Shown here piece by piece: positions 23,605-32,398 of a stretch of DNA of 48,090 nucleotides (the stretch's first letter is position 1; every line of letters begins with the position of its first letter). A program made the position numbers and the translations under genes. A model generated the notes under the pieces. It worked only from the letters and a program-made list of their open reading frames with translations. It ran no database searches and was not told the origin of the DNA. The DNA is taken from the NCBI GenBank assembly GCA_913777465.1, contig CAJYRQ010000074.1, positions 1 to 48,090 on the forward strand, in the 5' to 3' direction. The stretch is from an uncultured Chryseobacterium sp. (lineage in GTDB: Bacteria; Bacteroidota; Bacteroidia; Flavobacteriales; Weeksellaceae).

Positions 23605-24855
23605 ATGAAAGGACAAAATAAACTATTTATAGCGATTGTTGTGGCGCTGATCCTGGGGGTAGCCATCGGCGGGCTGGTGCATGTAAGCTATCCTGAAAGT
23701 GCGGAACCTTTTTCCAAAAACATCAAACTTTTGGGGACGGTCTTCATCCGGCTGGTCCAGATGATCATTGCCCCGCTGGTTTTCACGACGCTGGTGGTGG
23801 GAATTGCTAAAATGAGCGATATTAAAATGATCGGAAGGGTAGGGACGAAAGCCATGTTGTGGTTTATTTCCGCATCGCTGGTTTCCCTCTTTATCGGTCT
23901 GATGCTGGTAAACTGGCTGGAGCCGGGACATGTAACCAAGCTTCCGATCCAGGATGCTGCCTCTGCCGAGGAACTGCTGAAAACCAGCAAAGGTTTTTCG
24001 ATGGAAGATTTCGTCAAGCACATTATTCCTAAAAGCCTTTTTGAAGCCTTTGCTACGAACGAAGTACTCCAGATTGTCGTATTTTCCATTATGTTCGGGA
24101 TTGCCCTGGCCAATATGGGTGAAGAATATGCGCAGCCAGTCGTTAAATTATTTGATATTATTGCCCACGGAATCCTGAAAATGGTGGGCTACATCATGTG
24201 GTTTGCACCGCTGGGCGTTTTGGGAGCCATTGCCGCGGTGGTGGCCACCAACGGTTTTGAGATATTTAAAGTCTACGCCATCTATCTGAGGGATTTTTTC
24301 TTCGCCTTAGGCATTCTCTGGCTCGTACTGCTGGTGGTCGGTTACCTGATTTTAGGCAACCGTCTTTTTGAATTGCTGAGAAGAATCAAAGAGCCTTTGC
24401 TGATCGCATTCTCGACCACAAGTTCCGAAGCGGTTTTCCCGAAACTGGTGGAAGAGCTTGAAAGGTTCGGCTGCAACAACCGGGTCGTATCGTTCATCTT
24501 GCCGCTGGGTTATTCTTTTAACCTGGACGGAAGCATGATGTATATGACATTTGCTTCCATTTTTATCGCTCAGATCTATGGAATCGAAATGACGATCGGA
24601 CAGCAGATCACCATGCTTCTCGTATTGATGCTGACGTCCAAAGGGATCGCCGGCGTACCGAGGGCTTCCCTGGTCATTATTGTGGCCACCTGCTCGATGT
24701 TCGGAATTCCGCCGGAAGGGATTGCCCTGATCCTGCCGATCGACCATTTCTGCGATATGGGAAGAAGCATGACAAATGTTTTGGGGAATGCTCTGGCCAC
24801 TTCAGCCGTTTCCAAATGGGAAGGGCAGCTGGATAACCACGGCGGAAACTTGTAA
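23605..24855 (+). CDS. Dicarboxylate/amino acid:cation symporter (DAACS family)
   Basis: This 416-residue inner-membrane transporter takes up glutamate, aspartate or C4-dicarboxylates with Na+ or H+. Multiple transmembrane helices are obvious from residue 7 (LFIAIVVALILGVAIGGLV). The hairpin HP1 motif appears as TTSSEAVFPKLVEEL, the ion-binding NxDG motif as NLDGSMMYMTFA, and the TM8 substrate motif as DHFCDMGRSMTNVLGNALA. The SSEA variant in place of SSSATLP is common in the GltP/DctA-like subgroup of Bacteroidota as far as I recall. It is a single gene with a hairpin after the stop. Confidence 0.93.
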   Translation: MKGQNKLFIAIVVALILGVAIGGLVHVSYPESAEPFSKNIKLLGTVFIRLVQMIIAPLVFTTLVVGIAKMSDIKMIGRVGTKAMLWFISASLVSLFIGLMLVNWLEPGHVTKLPIQDAASAEELLKTSKGFSMEDFVKHIIPKSLFEAFATNEVLQIVVFSIMFGIALANMGEEYAQPVVKLFDIIAHGILKMVGYIMWFAPLGVLGAIAAVVATNGFEIFKVYAIYLRDFFFALGILWLVLLVVGYLILGNRLFELLRRIKEPLLIAFSTTSSEAVFPKLVEELERFGCNNRVVSFILPLGYSFNLDGSMMYMTFASIFIAQIYGIEMTIGQQITMLLVLMLTSKGIAGVPRASLVIIVATCSMFGIPPEGIALILPIDHFCDMGRSMTNVLGNALATSAVSKWEGQLDNHGGNL

Positions 24856-24881
24856 AATGTGAATTACAGCCTATGCTGGTG

Positions 24882-24922
24882 AATGGTCAATAGTGAATTT
24901 TTATTTTTCATTATTGACCATT
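24882..24922. terminator. Hairpin after the symporter gene
   Basis: A 16-bp stem (AATGGTCAATAGTGAA / TTCATTATTGACCATT, one G-U) has a T-rich loop and TTATTTTG following. The GAATGGTCAAT block also occurs at 36756-36766, so it may be repeat-derived. Confidence 0.65.
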
Positions 24923-24968
24923 TATTTTGTGAAATATAAATGAAATTATCTTTTAGAATTTGTTGACA

Positions 24969-25691
24969 ATGAATTTTCAAAACCATAAAAATTTAATTAA
25001 AGAAAACGGATTTACCGTTATCGACAATATCTTTTCTGATGAAGAAATTCAGCAGATCGGTACGGTGATTCAAAATATTGATACCTCGAAAGAAACCTTC
25101 CGGAAATCGCAAGACCTGTTTGCGATCCGGCAGTTTTTAAAGGAAATTCCCGGAGTGCGGAATCTGATCTTTAATGAAAAGATGAAAACCGTGATCAGGG
25201 AGATTTTCGGGAATCGGTATTTTGCAGTAAAGAGCATTTATTTTGATAAACCTGAAACCTCCAACTGGTACGTAGTTTATCATCAGGACCTGACGATTTC
25301 AGTTGATCAGAAAAAACCGCTGGAAGGATTCGGACCCTGGACCACCAAGCAGAATCAGTTTGCCGTTCAGCCGCCTTTGGAGGTCCTGGAAAACATATAT
25401 ACGATCCGGATCCATCTTGATGATACGGATGAAAACAACGGTGCCCTGAAAGTGGTTCCCGGATCCCACGCCAAAGGCATTTACCGCCCGGAGACCATCG
25501 ACTGGACTACCGAGACCGAAGCAATCTGCCCTATCGAAAGCGGCGGAATCATGATCATGAAACCTTTGATCCTGCATGGCTCCAACCGCACCACCAACGG
25601 AAAGAGAAGAAGGGTCATCCACATCGAATTTTCCGACAGGGAATTGCCGGACGGGCTGAATTGGGCGGAAAAAATAGTGTTTGGAGATTAG
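24969..25691 (+). CDS. Phytanoyl-CoA dioxygenase (PhyH) family protein
   Basis: This 240-residue Fe(II)/2-oxoglutarate oxygenase starts at the ATG at 24969 (MNFQNHKN). The chain opens with KENGFTVIDNIFSDEEIQQI, typical for PhyH. The iron ligands are likely in VYHQDLTISVD (H-x-D) and LILHGSNRTTNGKRRRVIHIEF, where the His precedes the 2OG-binding Arg. RIHLDDTDENNGALKVVPGSHAKG is the strongly conserved core block. Family members hydroxylate varied small molecules, so the substrate is unknown. It stands alone, facing the GH92 gene across a shared terminator. Confidence 0.9.
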   Translation: MNFQNHKNLIKENGFTVIDNIFSDEEIQQIGTVIQNIDTSKETFRKSQDLFAIRQFLKEIPGVRNLIFNEKMKTVIREIFGNRYFAVKSIYFDKPETSNWYVVYHQDLTISVDQKKPLEGFGPWTTKQNQFAVQPPLEVLENIYTIRIHLDDTDENNGALKVVPGSHAKGIYRPETIDWTTETEAICPIESGGIMIMKPLILHGSNRTTNGKRRRVIHIEFSDRELPDGLNWAEKIVFGD

Positions 25692-25806
25692 TGTAAGAGA
25701 CTGGGCAAAGCCCTGAAAGGGCGCGGTCAGCAGCATCGGGTGAAGCCAGATGTAAGAATCCAGGTAAAAATCATGAGCCCTGAAAGGGTGAAATCACCAA
25801 AGCCTG

Positions 25807-25852
25807 GTAAAAACAAAACCCTTCGGCAATTGCCGGAGGGTTTTGTTTTTAC
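25807..25852. terminator. Very strong bidirectional terminator
   Basis: The 46-base sequence is almost perfectly self-complementary: a 23-bp half beginning GTAAAAACAAAACCC is mirrored by GGGTTTTGTTTTTAC, with one G-U and GGCAATTGCC at the centre. It has A and T runs on both sides and sits between convergent genes. Just upstream, CCCTGAAAGGG occurs twice (25711-25721 and 25780-25790). Confidence 0.9.
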
Positions 25853-25868
25853 CATTGGAAAAATCAGA

Positions 25869-28670
25869 TTATTTCATGGAAATCTCATCAATAAAAATGT
25901 AAGCATCGCCGCCTGCTCCCTGGTGCCATTCCGGAAGCTTGCCGAAATGGTAGGCCTTCACTTTTACGTAACGTGCCTGCGTCGGTAAAACATCGGTGGA
26001 GAAATCTTTCACCTGAGGGGTTTCATCTTTCGGATCCAGCGTATTGTCTACGGTTTTCAGCAGGATGAAATCCTTTCCGTTGTTGGAAACGTAATATTCC
26101 ACTTTTTTAGGCATTAAAATCCATGCCCGGCTGTCCTGCAGGTAAGTGGATGATAAATGGGTAATCTGCTGAGGCGATTTCATATCGATCACCGCGTCAA
26201 AAGTCTGGCCCTGATAACCCAGCCATTCGCCTTTTCTCCAGTTGGCGTCCCCGTTGATCCCGTCAATCAAAGAAAGCTTTCCGCTGGCCGTATATTGCGG
26301 AGTCGGAGTTGAATTCACCGTAATGTCCCAATTGTTAGGCCTTCTGTTGAAATTAGCGGTAACCACAGAGCTTTTTTCACCGTTCCTTTCCGCATACGCT
26401 GAAACTTGGGTGGTTTTCATAATGGTAAACGGGCCTTTGTAAGCGGTAAATGTTTTTCTTACGTTGGCATCGCCTTCATCCAGGGTCATGTAGTAAATTT
26501 TATCATCAGGATTCAGTGCAGTGATTTCCACTTTGGTATTTAGGTCGAAGATTCTTGCTGCTGAAATCACCGGTGAGGCCGTCAGTTCGTCGTATTTATA
26601 ATCCTTGAAAGATTTTGCATTTTCAAAACCCAGCTTTTTCAGTTCTTCTCTTCCTGTATTTTTGGTAATGGTTCTGGTGGTTCCGTCTTCCAGGTGAATT
26701 TTAATTTCATCAAAATAAGGTCGGGTCGTCTGCCATTCGGGAAGCCCGGGAGTTACGGCATAAATTCCCATGGTGCTGAGAATATACCAGGCGCTCATCT
26801 GGCCGCAGTCTTCGTTTCCGATCAGTCCGTCCGGTGCGTTTTTATAATAATTGTCCAGGATGAACTTTATTTTGGCATCCGTTTTTTCCGGTTTGCCCAC
26901 ATAATTGTAAAGGTAGGCAATATGGTGGCTCGGCTCGTTTCCCTGTGCGTACTGACCGATCAGCCCGGTGATATCTACCTGCTCCCGGCCGGTGGTCTTA
27001 TCAGGTGCAGCGAAAATAGCATCGATAAACTGTTCGAATTTTTCTTTCCCCCCATGGATGGCGATCAGTCCCGGAATATCCTGCTGAACGGAGTAGGAAT
27101 AGTGCCATGAATTCCCTTCTGTATAATTGTTGTTCACTTCTCTCGGCTCGAAAGGTTCGTACCAGTTTCCGTTCTTCCTCGGCTGCATGAATCCGTTTTT
27201 CGGGTTGTAGAGGTTCTTCCAGTTCTGGGAACGCTTGATGAAATACTGGTAATCTTCTTTTTTGCCTAAAATTTTAGCCATCTGGGCAATGCACCAGTCG
27301 TCGTAAGCATATTCCACGGTTTTGGAAACGCTTTCGTGCTCATCATCGATGCTGATGAAATTATTCTGCTTGTAAGCATTCAGCCCGAAAATATCCAGCA
27401 TCGCCGAATGCTTGGACGCTTCAAAAGCTTTTTCATAATCAAACCCGGTAATTCCTTTGGCCATCGCATCGGCTATCACGGAAACCGCATGGTATCCGAT
27501 CATACATTCCGTTTCGTTGGAAGCGAGTTCCCACACCGGCAGCTTTCCGCCTTGCTCATATTGCTTGATGAAGGTATTGATGAAATTCGAGGTTCTTTTG
27601 CGGTCGATTAATGTCATTAACGGATGTGCTCCTCTGAAAGTATCCCAAAGCGAAAATACCGAATAATAATCGAATCCTTTCGCCATATAAAATTTATTGT
27701 CGCGGCCCCTGTATTTTCCGTCCACATCCATATTGATGTTCGGCTGGGTGAACACGTGGTACATCGCCGTGTAAAAAACGGTCAGTTTATCTTTATCGGA
27801 AGATTTTACTTCGATTTTTGACAGTTCCTTATTCCAGTCTGCTACAGCCTGTTTTCTTACGGTTTCAAAATCGTTGGACGTTCCTTCCGCCAGCATGTTT
27901 TTTCCGGCACCCTCATAGCCTGTCGGAGAAATCGAAACTTTTACAGCGATCTTTTCGCCTTTTTTTACTTTTGAAGAAAAGGCCAGTGCCAGTCTGGTTC
28001 CCGTGAAAAGATTGTTTTCAGCTTTTCCGTTCACTGTTTTATTTGAAATCTTCAGCGGTTTTGAAAACTCAATTCTGGCGTAGATGTATTGGTTTGTGGC
28101 CCAGGCTTCGCTTCTTCTGAAAACTTCGATGGTTTTGCTGTCGATTACTTTTACTTCGCCTTCCAGCAGTTTATCCCGGTGGTTCAGATCCAGAATAATG
28201 TTGGCATCCCCCGCATTATTGAAGGTGTATTCATGATAGCCAACCCTTTTGGTTGTAGTTAAACGCACATCAATATTATACTTATCCAGTTTTACCGAGT
28301 AAAATCCTGCCGTTGCTTTTTCGTTTTTATGTGAAAATGAGGATGAATATTCTTTAGGGGTCAGTCCCGGTTTTCCCATGGTCGGCATCAGCATAATGTC
28401 GCCATAATCCGAAACCCCCGTTCCGTTGAGGTGGGTATGCGAAAATCCGTAAATCACGGAATCCGAATAATGGTAGCCGCTGCAGCCGTCCCAGCTTCCG
28501 TCGATTCTCGTATCGGGAGAAAGCTGTACCATCCCGAAAGGCACAATGGCACCCGGAAACGTGTGTCCGTGGCCGCCCGTCCCGATAAACGGGTTCACAT
28601 ATTGCGAATAATTCTGCGAAAACAGACTATGGGCAATAATCCCAAAAAGAATGATGAATACTCTTTTCAT
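25869..28670 (-). CDS. GH92 alpha-mannosidase, exported
   Basis: This 933-residue glycoside hydrolase family 92 enzyme probably removes alpha-linked mannose from glycans outside the cytoplasm. After a signal peptide (MKRVFIILFGIIAHSLFSQ) comes the family block YVNPFIGTGGHGHTFPGAIVPFGMVQ, written here only in part: GTGGHGHTFPGA. DTFRGAHPLM and GNEDCGQMSAWY mark the catalytic (alpha/alpha)6 domain. Residues about 790-933 form an F5/8-type beta-sandwich (IDGINGDANWRKGEWLGYQG, then ARYVKVKAYHFGKLPEW). No SusC/SusD pair or other glycosidase is adjacent, so it is not in a visible polysaccharide utilisation locus. Confidence 0.94.
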   Translation of the reverse strand: MKRVFIILFGIIAHSLFSQNYSQYVNPFIGTGGHGHTFPGAIVPFGMVQLSPDTRIDGSWDGCSGYHYSDSVIYGFSHTHLNGTGVSDYGDIMLMPTMGKPGLTPKEYSSSFSHKNEKATAGFYSVKLDKYNIDVRLTTTKRVGYHEYTFNNAGDANIILDLNHRDKLLEGEVKVIDSKTIEVFRRSEAWATNQYIYARIEFSKPLKISNKTVNGKAENNLFTGTRLALAFSSKVKKGEKIAVKVSISPTGYEGAGKNMLAEGTSNDFETVRKQAVADWNKELSKIEVKSSDKDKLTVFYTAMYHVFTQPNINMDVDGKYRGRDNKFYMAKGFDYYSVFSLWDTFRGAHPLMTLIDRKRTSNFINTFIKQYEQGGKLPVWELASNETECMIGYHAVSVIADAMAKGITGFDYEKAFEASKHSAMLDIFGLNAYKQNNFISIDDEHESVSKTVEYAYDDWCIAQMAKILGKKEDYQYFIKRSQNWKNLYNPKNGFMQPRKNGNWYEPFEPREVNNNYTEGNSWHYSYSVQQDIPGLIAIHGGKEKFEQFIDAIFAAPDKTTGREQVDITGLIGQYAQGNEPSHHIAYLYNYVGKPEKTDAKIKFILDNYYKNAPDGLIGNEDCGQMSAWYILSTMGIYAVTPGLPEWQTTRPYFDEIKIHLEDGTTRTITKNTGREELKKLGFENAKSFKDYKYDELTASPVISAARIFDLNTKVEITALNPDDKIYYMTLDEGDANVRKTFTAYKGPFTIMKTTQVSAYAERNGEKSSVVTANFNRRPNNWDITVNSTPTPQYTASGKLSLIDGINGDANWRKGEWLGYQGQTFDAVIDMKSPQQITHLSSTYLQDSRAWILMPKKVEYYVSNNGKDFILLKTVDNTLDPKDETPQVKDFSTDVLPTQARYVKVKAYHFGKLPEWHQGAGGDAYIFIDEISMK

Positions 28671-28770
28671 AAATAAAAATTAAAATTCCCCTAAAGTACT
28701 ATAAAATTCGTTTTCACAAAAGAAAATATCTATCAGTCCTTTTACTTATTCTAAATAGCTAAAAATTACG

Positions 28771-28778
28771 TAAATTTG
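28771..28778 (+). promoter_or_regulatory. Candidate -7 element (TAAATTTG) for mrp
   Basis: It is an exact TAnnTTTG match, 19 bases before the ATG at 28798. No clear -33 element is seen. Confidence 0.45.
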
Positions 28779-28797
28779 TAAACAATTTATTTAGTTT

Positions 28798-29904
28798 ATG
28801 TTGACGAAAGAAAAGGTTCAGGATTTCCTTAAGGAAATAGAAGTTGATGATTTGGTGAACAACCTGCAGATCATGGGCGCTGATGTATATATAGACATGA
28901 CGGCACACTCTCCGGCCATGCACGAAAAGAAAAAACTGGAGGCCGCCATGAAACAGGCATTTGCCAGTGAATTTGGGGAAGACGTGAATCTTAAATTAAA
29001 GATCGTTTCTCCGGAACCGAGTGAAATTCAGCAAAGTCAGATCAAAGGGAAGCAGATTCCCGGGATTCAGAATATTATCGCCATCGCTTCCGGAAAAGGA
29101 GGGGTTGGGAAGTCTACGGTTTCTGCCAATATGGCGGTAACGTTAGCAAAAATGGGCTTTAAAGTAGGTTTGCTGGACGCCGATATCTACGGACCATCCG
29201 TTCCTACGATGTTTGATACAGAAGGAGAGAAGCCGATATCCGTAGAAGTGAACGGGAAAAGCCTGATGAAGCCTGTAGAGAATTACGGGGTGAAAATGCT
29301 TTCGATCGGTTATTTCTCAGGAGCTAACCAGGCGGTGGTGTGGAGAGGCCCGATGGCTTCCAAAGCACTAAACCAGATGATCCGTGATGCGGCATGGGGT
29401 GAACTTGATTTCTTACTGATCGACCTTCCGCCGGGAACGGGGGACATCCACCTGTCCATCATCCAGGAAGTTCCGGTAACCGGTGCCGTTATTGTAAGTA
29501 CGCCTCAGCACGTGGCCTTAGCCGATGTAAGAAAAGGGATCGCCATGTTCCAGATGGAAAGCATCAATATTCCGGTATTGGGTCTGATTGAAAATATGGC
29601 TTATTTTACTCCGGAAGAACTGCCGGAAAATAAATATTACATCTTCGGACAGCAGGGTGCACAATATTTGGCAGACGACCTGGGAATTCCGGTTTTGGGG
29701 GAAATACCATTGATCCAGAGCATCCGTGAGGCAGGGGATGTCGGAAGGCCGGCTGCTTTACAGGAAGATTCCAAAATCGCAGGGATCTATACCGAAACTG
29801 CCCGTAAAATGATAGAAAGCCTGGTAGAAAGAAATAAAAATCTTCCTCCGACGGAAGCTGTAAAAATTACAACAATGGCAGGATGCTCGCCAAAAGCAAA
29901 ATAA
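28798..29904 (+). CDS. mrp: Mrp/ApbC-family P-loop Fe-S cluster carrier
   Basis: This 368-residue cytoplasmic ATPase is thought to carry Fe-S clusters to apoproteins. Residues 1-70 are a MIP18/DUF59 domain. The deviant Walker A is GKGGVGKST (99-107), followed by LLDADIYGPSVP and the DLPPGTGDIHLSI switch region. At the place where classical Mrp/NBP35 proteins have a CPxC pair (after IENMAYF) this one has TPEELPENKYYIFG; only a lone Cys near the C-terminus (AGCSPKAK) remains. It is followed 37 bp later by a NifU-like scaffold gene, which supports a Fe-S role. Confidence 0.92.
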   Translation: MLTKEKVQDFLKEIEVDDLVNNLQIMGADVYIDMTAHSPAMHEKKKLEAAMKQAFASEFGEDVNLKLKIVSPEPSEIQQSQIKGKQIPGIQNIIAIASGKGGVGKSTVSANMAVTLAKMGFKVGLLDADIYGPSVPTMFDTEGEKPISVEVNGKSLMKPVENYGVKMLSIGYFSGANQAVVWRGPMASKALNQMIRDAAWGELDFLLIDLPPGTGDIHLSIIQEVPVTGAVIVSTPQHVALADVRKGIAMFQMESINIPVLGLIENMAYFTPEELPENKYYIFGQQGAQYLADDLGIPVLGEIPLIQSIREAGDVGRPAALQEDSKIAGIYTETARKMIESLVERNKNLPPTEAVKITTMAGCSPKAK

Positions 29905-29941
29905 TCCATCCTTACATGGAAACCGAATTGAACTGAAAAAT

Positions 29942-30190
29942 ATGGAAACAAATATAGCACACGAAGATACCGTAACAAGAGTGATGGAAGCCTTAGAAAG
30001 CATCAGGCCGTTCCTGAATAAAGACGGTGGGGACATCGAGCTTATCGATGTGAAAGATAACCTGGTGTACGTAAAGCTTTTGGGGAACTGCTCCGGATGC
30101 TCCCTGAATTTTTCAACCCTGAAGCTGGGTGTTGAAAATACCATCAAGCAGCATGCACCTGAAATTGAAAGGGTAGTAAGCGTAGAATAA
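29942..30190 (+). CDS. NifU C-terminal-domain Fe-S scaffold protein
   Basis: This 82-residue protein consists essentially of one NifU-C (Nfu) domain. IRPFLNKDGGDIELIDV and the cluster-binding CSGC in LLGNCSGCSLNFSTLK (two Cys, CxxC) are diagnostic; two chains would bridge a [4Fe-4S] cluster. It lies 37 bp behind mrp on the same strand and ends at a terminator, so the two form an Fe-S maturation operon. No N-terminal IscU-like domain is present. Confidence 0.93.
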   Translation: METNIAHEDTVTRVMEALESIRPFLNKDGGDIELIDVKDNLVYVKLLGNCSGCSLNFSTLKLGVENTIKQHAPEIERVVSVE

Positions 30191-30212
30191 AAATCTAAAA
30201 ATATATTTTTTG

Positions 30213-30239
30213 AGACAGGTCTTTTGATCTGTCTTTTTT
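30213..30239 (+). terminator. Terminator of the mrp-nfu operon
   Basis: A 9-bp stem (AGACAGGTC / GATCTGTCT, one G-U) has a TTTT loop and then a six-T run (30234-30239). Confidence 0.9.
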
Positions 30240-30825
30240 GTTTTAAAAGACCTTCGGACTCTACAGCTTTAATTTTAAGATTAAAATCGTAAATACAGGT
30301 ACAAACGGGTATATCAAGACATCCGCTTATAACCCTATTCAATAGGCCAAAAAACCATATTATTGAATGTTTAGAGACATTGTTCAGTGATAAGTGTTGC
30401 AAATTTTAACTGTATTGTTTCCCTAAAGCAGGTTTTTCATCTGTATTTTCCTTTTTTTAAGAAAATTTTAAAATATATTATGAAATTTTTATAGTAATAA
30501 TTCTATCTCCGGATGAGTGTTTTATGTATTATTTTTGTTGATAAATTTATTTACATTGCTTATACAAGGGCTTTCTGTAATATACTTTTTTAATGTCCGG
30601 TTTGCCGTTGGTCCTGCCTGAAAAATAAAAATCAGAAGATTCAGAAATTATACATTCGGTATGCTTTATCAAGAATGATACGCCACCTGTAAAACGGATG
30701 AAAATCGTATAAAAATATAATATTTGGTCTGCTACTTGTTATGCCATTGTAAATTAATTCGGAAAAAGGATTTTCCTACATAGCGGGATGCCTTTTATAA
30801 GGAATATCTTATCAAAAACTAGACT
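30240..30825. other. Gene-free 586-bp stretch before the response regulator
   Basis: I see no ORF with coding character on either strand. It is AT-rich and contains no recognisable tRNA or riboswitch. A TTTTTAAGAAAATTTTAAAATATA region near 30457-30480 and several weak TTTG boxes occur. The length is unusual for this compact region and leaves room for a small RNA or a long 5' leader. Confidence 0.55.
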
Positions 30826-31440
30826 ATGAAAAATATACTTATTGCTGACGGTCATTATGTTGTAAGAACAGGTACTGCTTTGGTACTCGAAACAAAGCTC
30901 CAGTATTCCTGCACTATCGATTTTGCGGAAACCTACCCTGAGACAAAAGAAAAAGTTTCTAAAAAAGCATACGATCTGCTTATTATTGATATTGATATAC
31001 CCCAGAGTATTTTCAAGGCCATGATCAAAGAGCTGAAAAAAAAGCAGAAGCAGCTTAAAATCCTGATTTTTTCAACATACGACGATAACGTGGGTATACA
31101 GTATATTGAAGAAGGGGCCGCAGGCTACCTCAGCAAAGGTGCATCAGAAGCGGAAATTCTTGCAGCGATTACTGCTGTCTTTGAAGAAGGGTATTATTAT
31201 ACCATCGATATGATGAAAAAGCTGGTGAGGCAATCTGCTGACAGCCATTCCGTAGACAGGCTTTCCAAAAGGGAATTTCAGATTTTTAAACTTTTAGCGG
31301 AAGGAAACGGGAACATCGAAATTTCCAACAGCCTGAATCTTAAAATGTCGACCATCAGTACCTATAAGAAAAAGATCTTCGAAAAGCTTCAGGTAAAGAA
31401 TATCGTGGATCTGGTAAGGATTTATGATGATATGCATTAA
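30826..31440 (+). CDS. Orphan NarL/LuxR-family response regulator with altered acidic pocket
   Basis: This 204-residue transcription regulator has an N-terminal receiver (about 1-120) and a LuxR HTH (about 140-200, LSKREFQIFKLLAEG, then NIEISNSLNLKMSTISTYKKKIFEKL). In the receiver the phosphoacceptor is Asp55 (LIIDIDIP), with Ser83 (FSTYDD) and Lys104 (YLSKG) in place. The usual acidic pair reads Asp8-Gly9 (IADGHYVVR), so one Mg2+ ligand is missing. No histidine kinase gene is in the window. DNA binding is well supported; phosphorylation-dependent control is uncertain. Confidence 0.9.
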   Translation: MKNILIADGHYVVRTGTALVLETKLQYSCTIDFAETYPETKEKVSKKAYDLLIIDIDIPQSIFKAMIKELKKKQKQLKILIFSTYDDNVGIQYIEEGAAGYLSKGASEAEILAAITAVFEEGYYYTIDMMKKLVRQSADSHSVDRLSKREFQIFKLLAEGNGNIEISNSLNLKMSTISTYKKKIFEKLQVKNIVDLVRIYDDMH

Positions 31441-31441
31441 G

Positions 31442-31482
31442 ACAGAACATCCTGATAACTATTTATTATCAAATTGTTCTGT
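31442..31482. terminator. Possible shared terminator of convergent genes
   Basis: ACAGAACA pairs with TGTTCTGT across a 25-base AT-rich loop. It begins just after the regulator stop and reaches into the last codons of the SIR2 gene. The long loop makes it weak. Confidence 0.45.
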
Positions 31483-32302
31483 TTAAATCTTTAATAATTT
31501 CTTTCACCACGGTTAATACTTCCGTAGATCTTTCCCGGATGATCAGCTTATTCTTTTTATTTTTAATCAGTTCTGTAAAATAATTGTCTTCCGTGTTGAT
31601 GTCTATGACAAAGGCGCCGTATTTCAGCGCCGTTTCGGCAATGGCCAGCGGAAGGTTTGTGGCACCGGAAGTCCCGATGATGAAAAGAACGCCGCTGTTT
31701 TTAGCGGTTTTTAATGCACTGAACTTTTTATTCGTTTTTTCGTCATAGTATTCGTCAAACCAGAGGATATTAGGCCGCATCCAGTGTCCGCATTGCGGGC
31801 AGGTAAGCAGTTCCGTATCTTTCAGGGTAAGGCCTTCATCAATATCTTTTCCCATGATTTCTTCCGGCATGGTCATAATGCCTTTGCAGCCGTCGGAACA
31901 TTTGATTTCCCGGTTATTGCCATGGATTTCGTACAGCCTTGTATTGCCGGCGCGGCGATGGAGATTGTCGATATTCTGGGTGATGAGATGAAACCGGTCT
32001 GTCAGGATATTTTCGATTTCCACCATTTCAAGATGGCTTGGGTTGGGCATGGCCGTTTCAAACATTTTCTTCCGGAACAGGGAATACTGCCACACTTCCT
32101 CAGGATACTGCTTAAAATATTTCAGGGTCCCGAATTCCTCAGGCTTATGAAACTGGGTCCCTTTCACCCAGATGCCGTCGGTTCCGCGATAGGTCGGGAT
32201 CCCGCTGTCGGATGAAATTCCGGCACCGGTTAAAAAAGTAAAAAGATTCCGCTTTTCTTTACGGTGAACCTGACGGATGATGTCTTCCAGCTGATCTTTC
32301 AT
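31469..32302 (-). CDS. SIR2-family NAD-dependent protein deacylase
   Basis: The 277-residue enzyme removes acyl groups from lysines using NAD+. I start it at 32302 (MKDQLEDIIRQ); a longer in-frame start at 32377 adds a basic, unlikely leader. Rossmann motifs are GAGISSDSGIPTYRG (26-40) and TQNIDNLHRRAG (108-119). The catalytic His is in EIHG (127) and the zinc Cys are 135, 139, 168 and 171. It differs from CobB/SIRT5 at the YxxR acyl-pocket motif: the aligned stretch reads SLFR (74-77), keeping Arg but not Tyr. The acyl specificity is therefore uncertain. It is a single gene. Confidence 0.92.
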   Translation of the reverse strand: MKDQLEDIIRQVHRKEKRNLFTFLTGAGISSDSGIPTYRGTDGIWVKGTQFHKPEEFGTLKYFKQYPEEVWQYSLFRKKMFETAMPNPSHLEMVEIENILTDRFHLITQNIDNLHRRAGNTRLYEIHGNNREIKCSDGCKGIMTMPEEIMGKDIDEGLTLKDTELLTCPQCGHWMRPNILWFDEYYDEKTNKKFSALKTAKNSGVLFIIGTSGATNLPLAIAETALKYGAFVIDINTEDNYFTELIKNKKNKLIIRERSTEVLTVVKEIIKDLNRTI

Positions 32303-32398
32303 GGTATTTTTTAAAAAAGTAAAACTAATCAAATTCTTATCAATAAAAAAGCCCCGGAAAAACCGGGACTTATTCAATCAACTAAATCATCATCTATT

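Noticed and set aside
29758-30402. 214-codon minus-strand ORF across the end of mrp and all of the NifU-like gene
   Set aside because: It is antisense to two well-supported Fe-S genes and has no family match; it is a shadow ORF.
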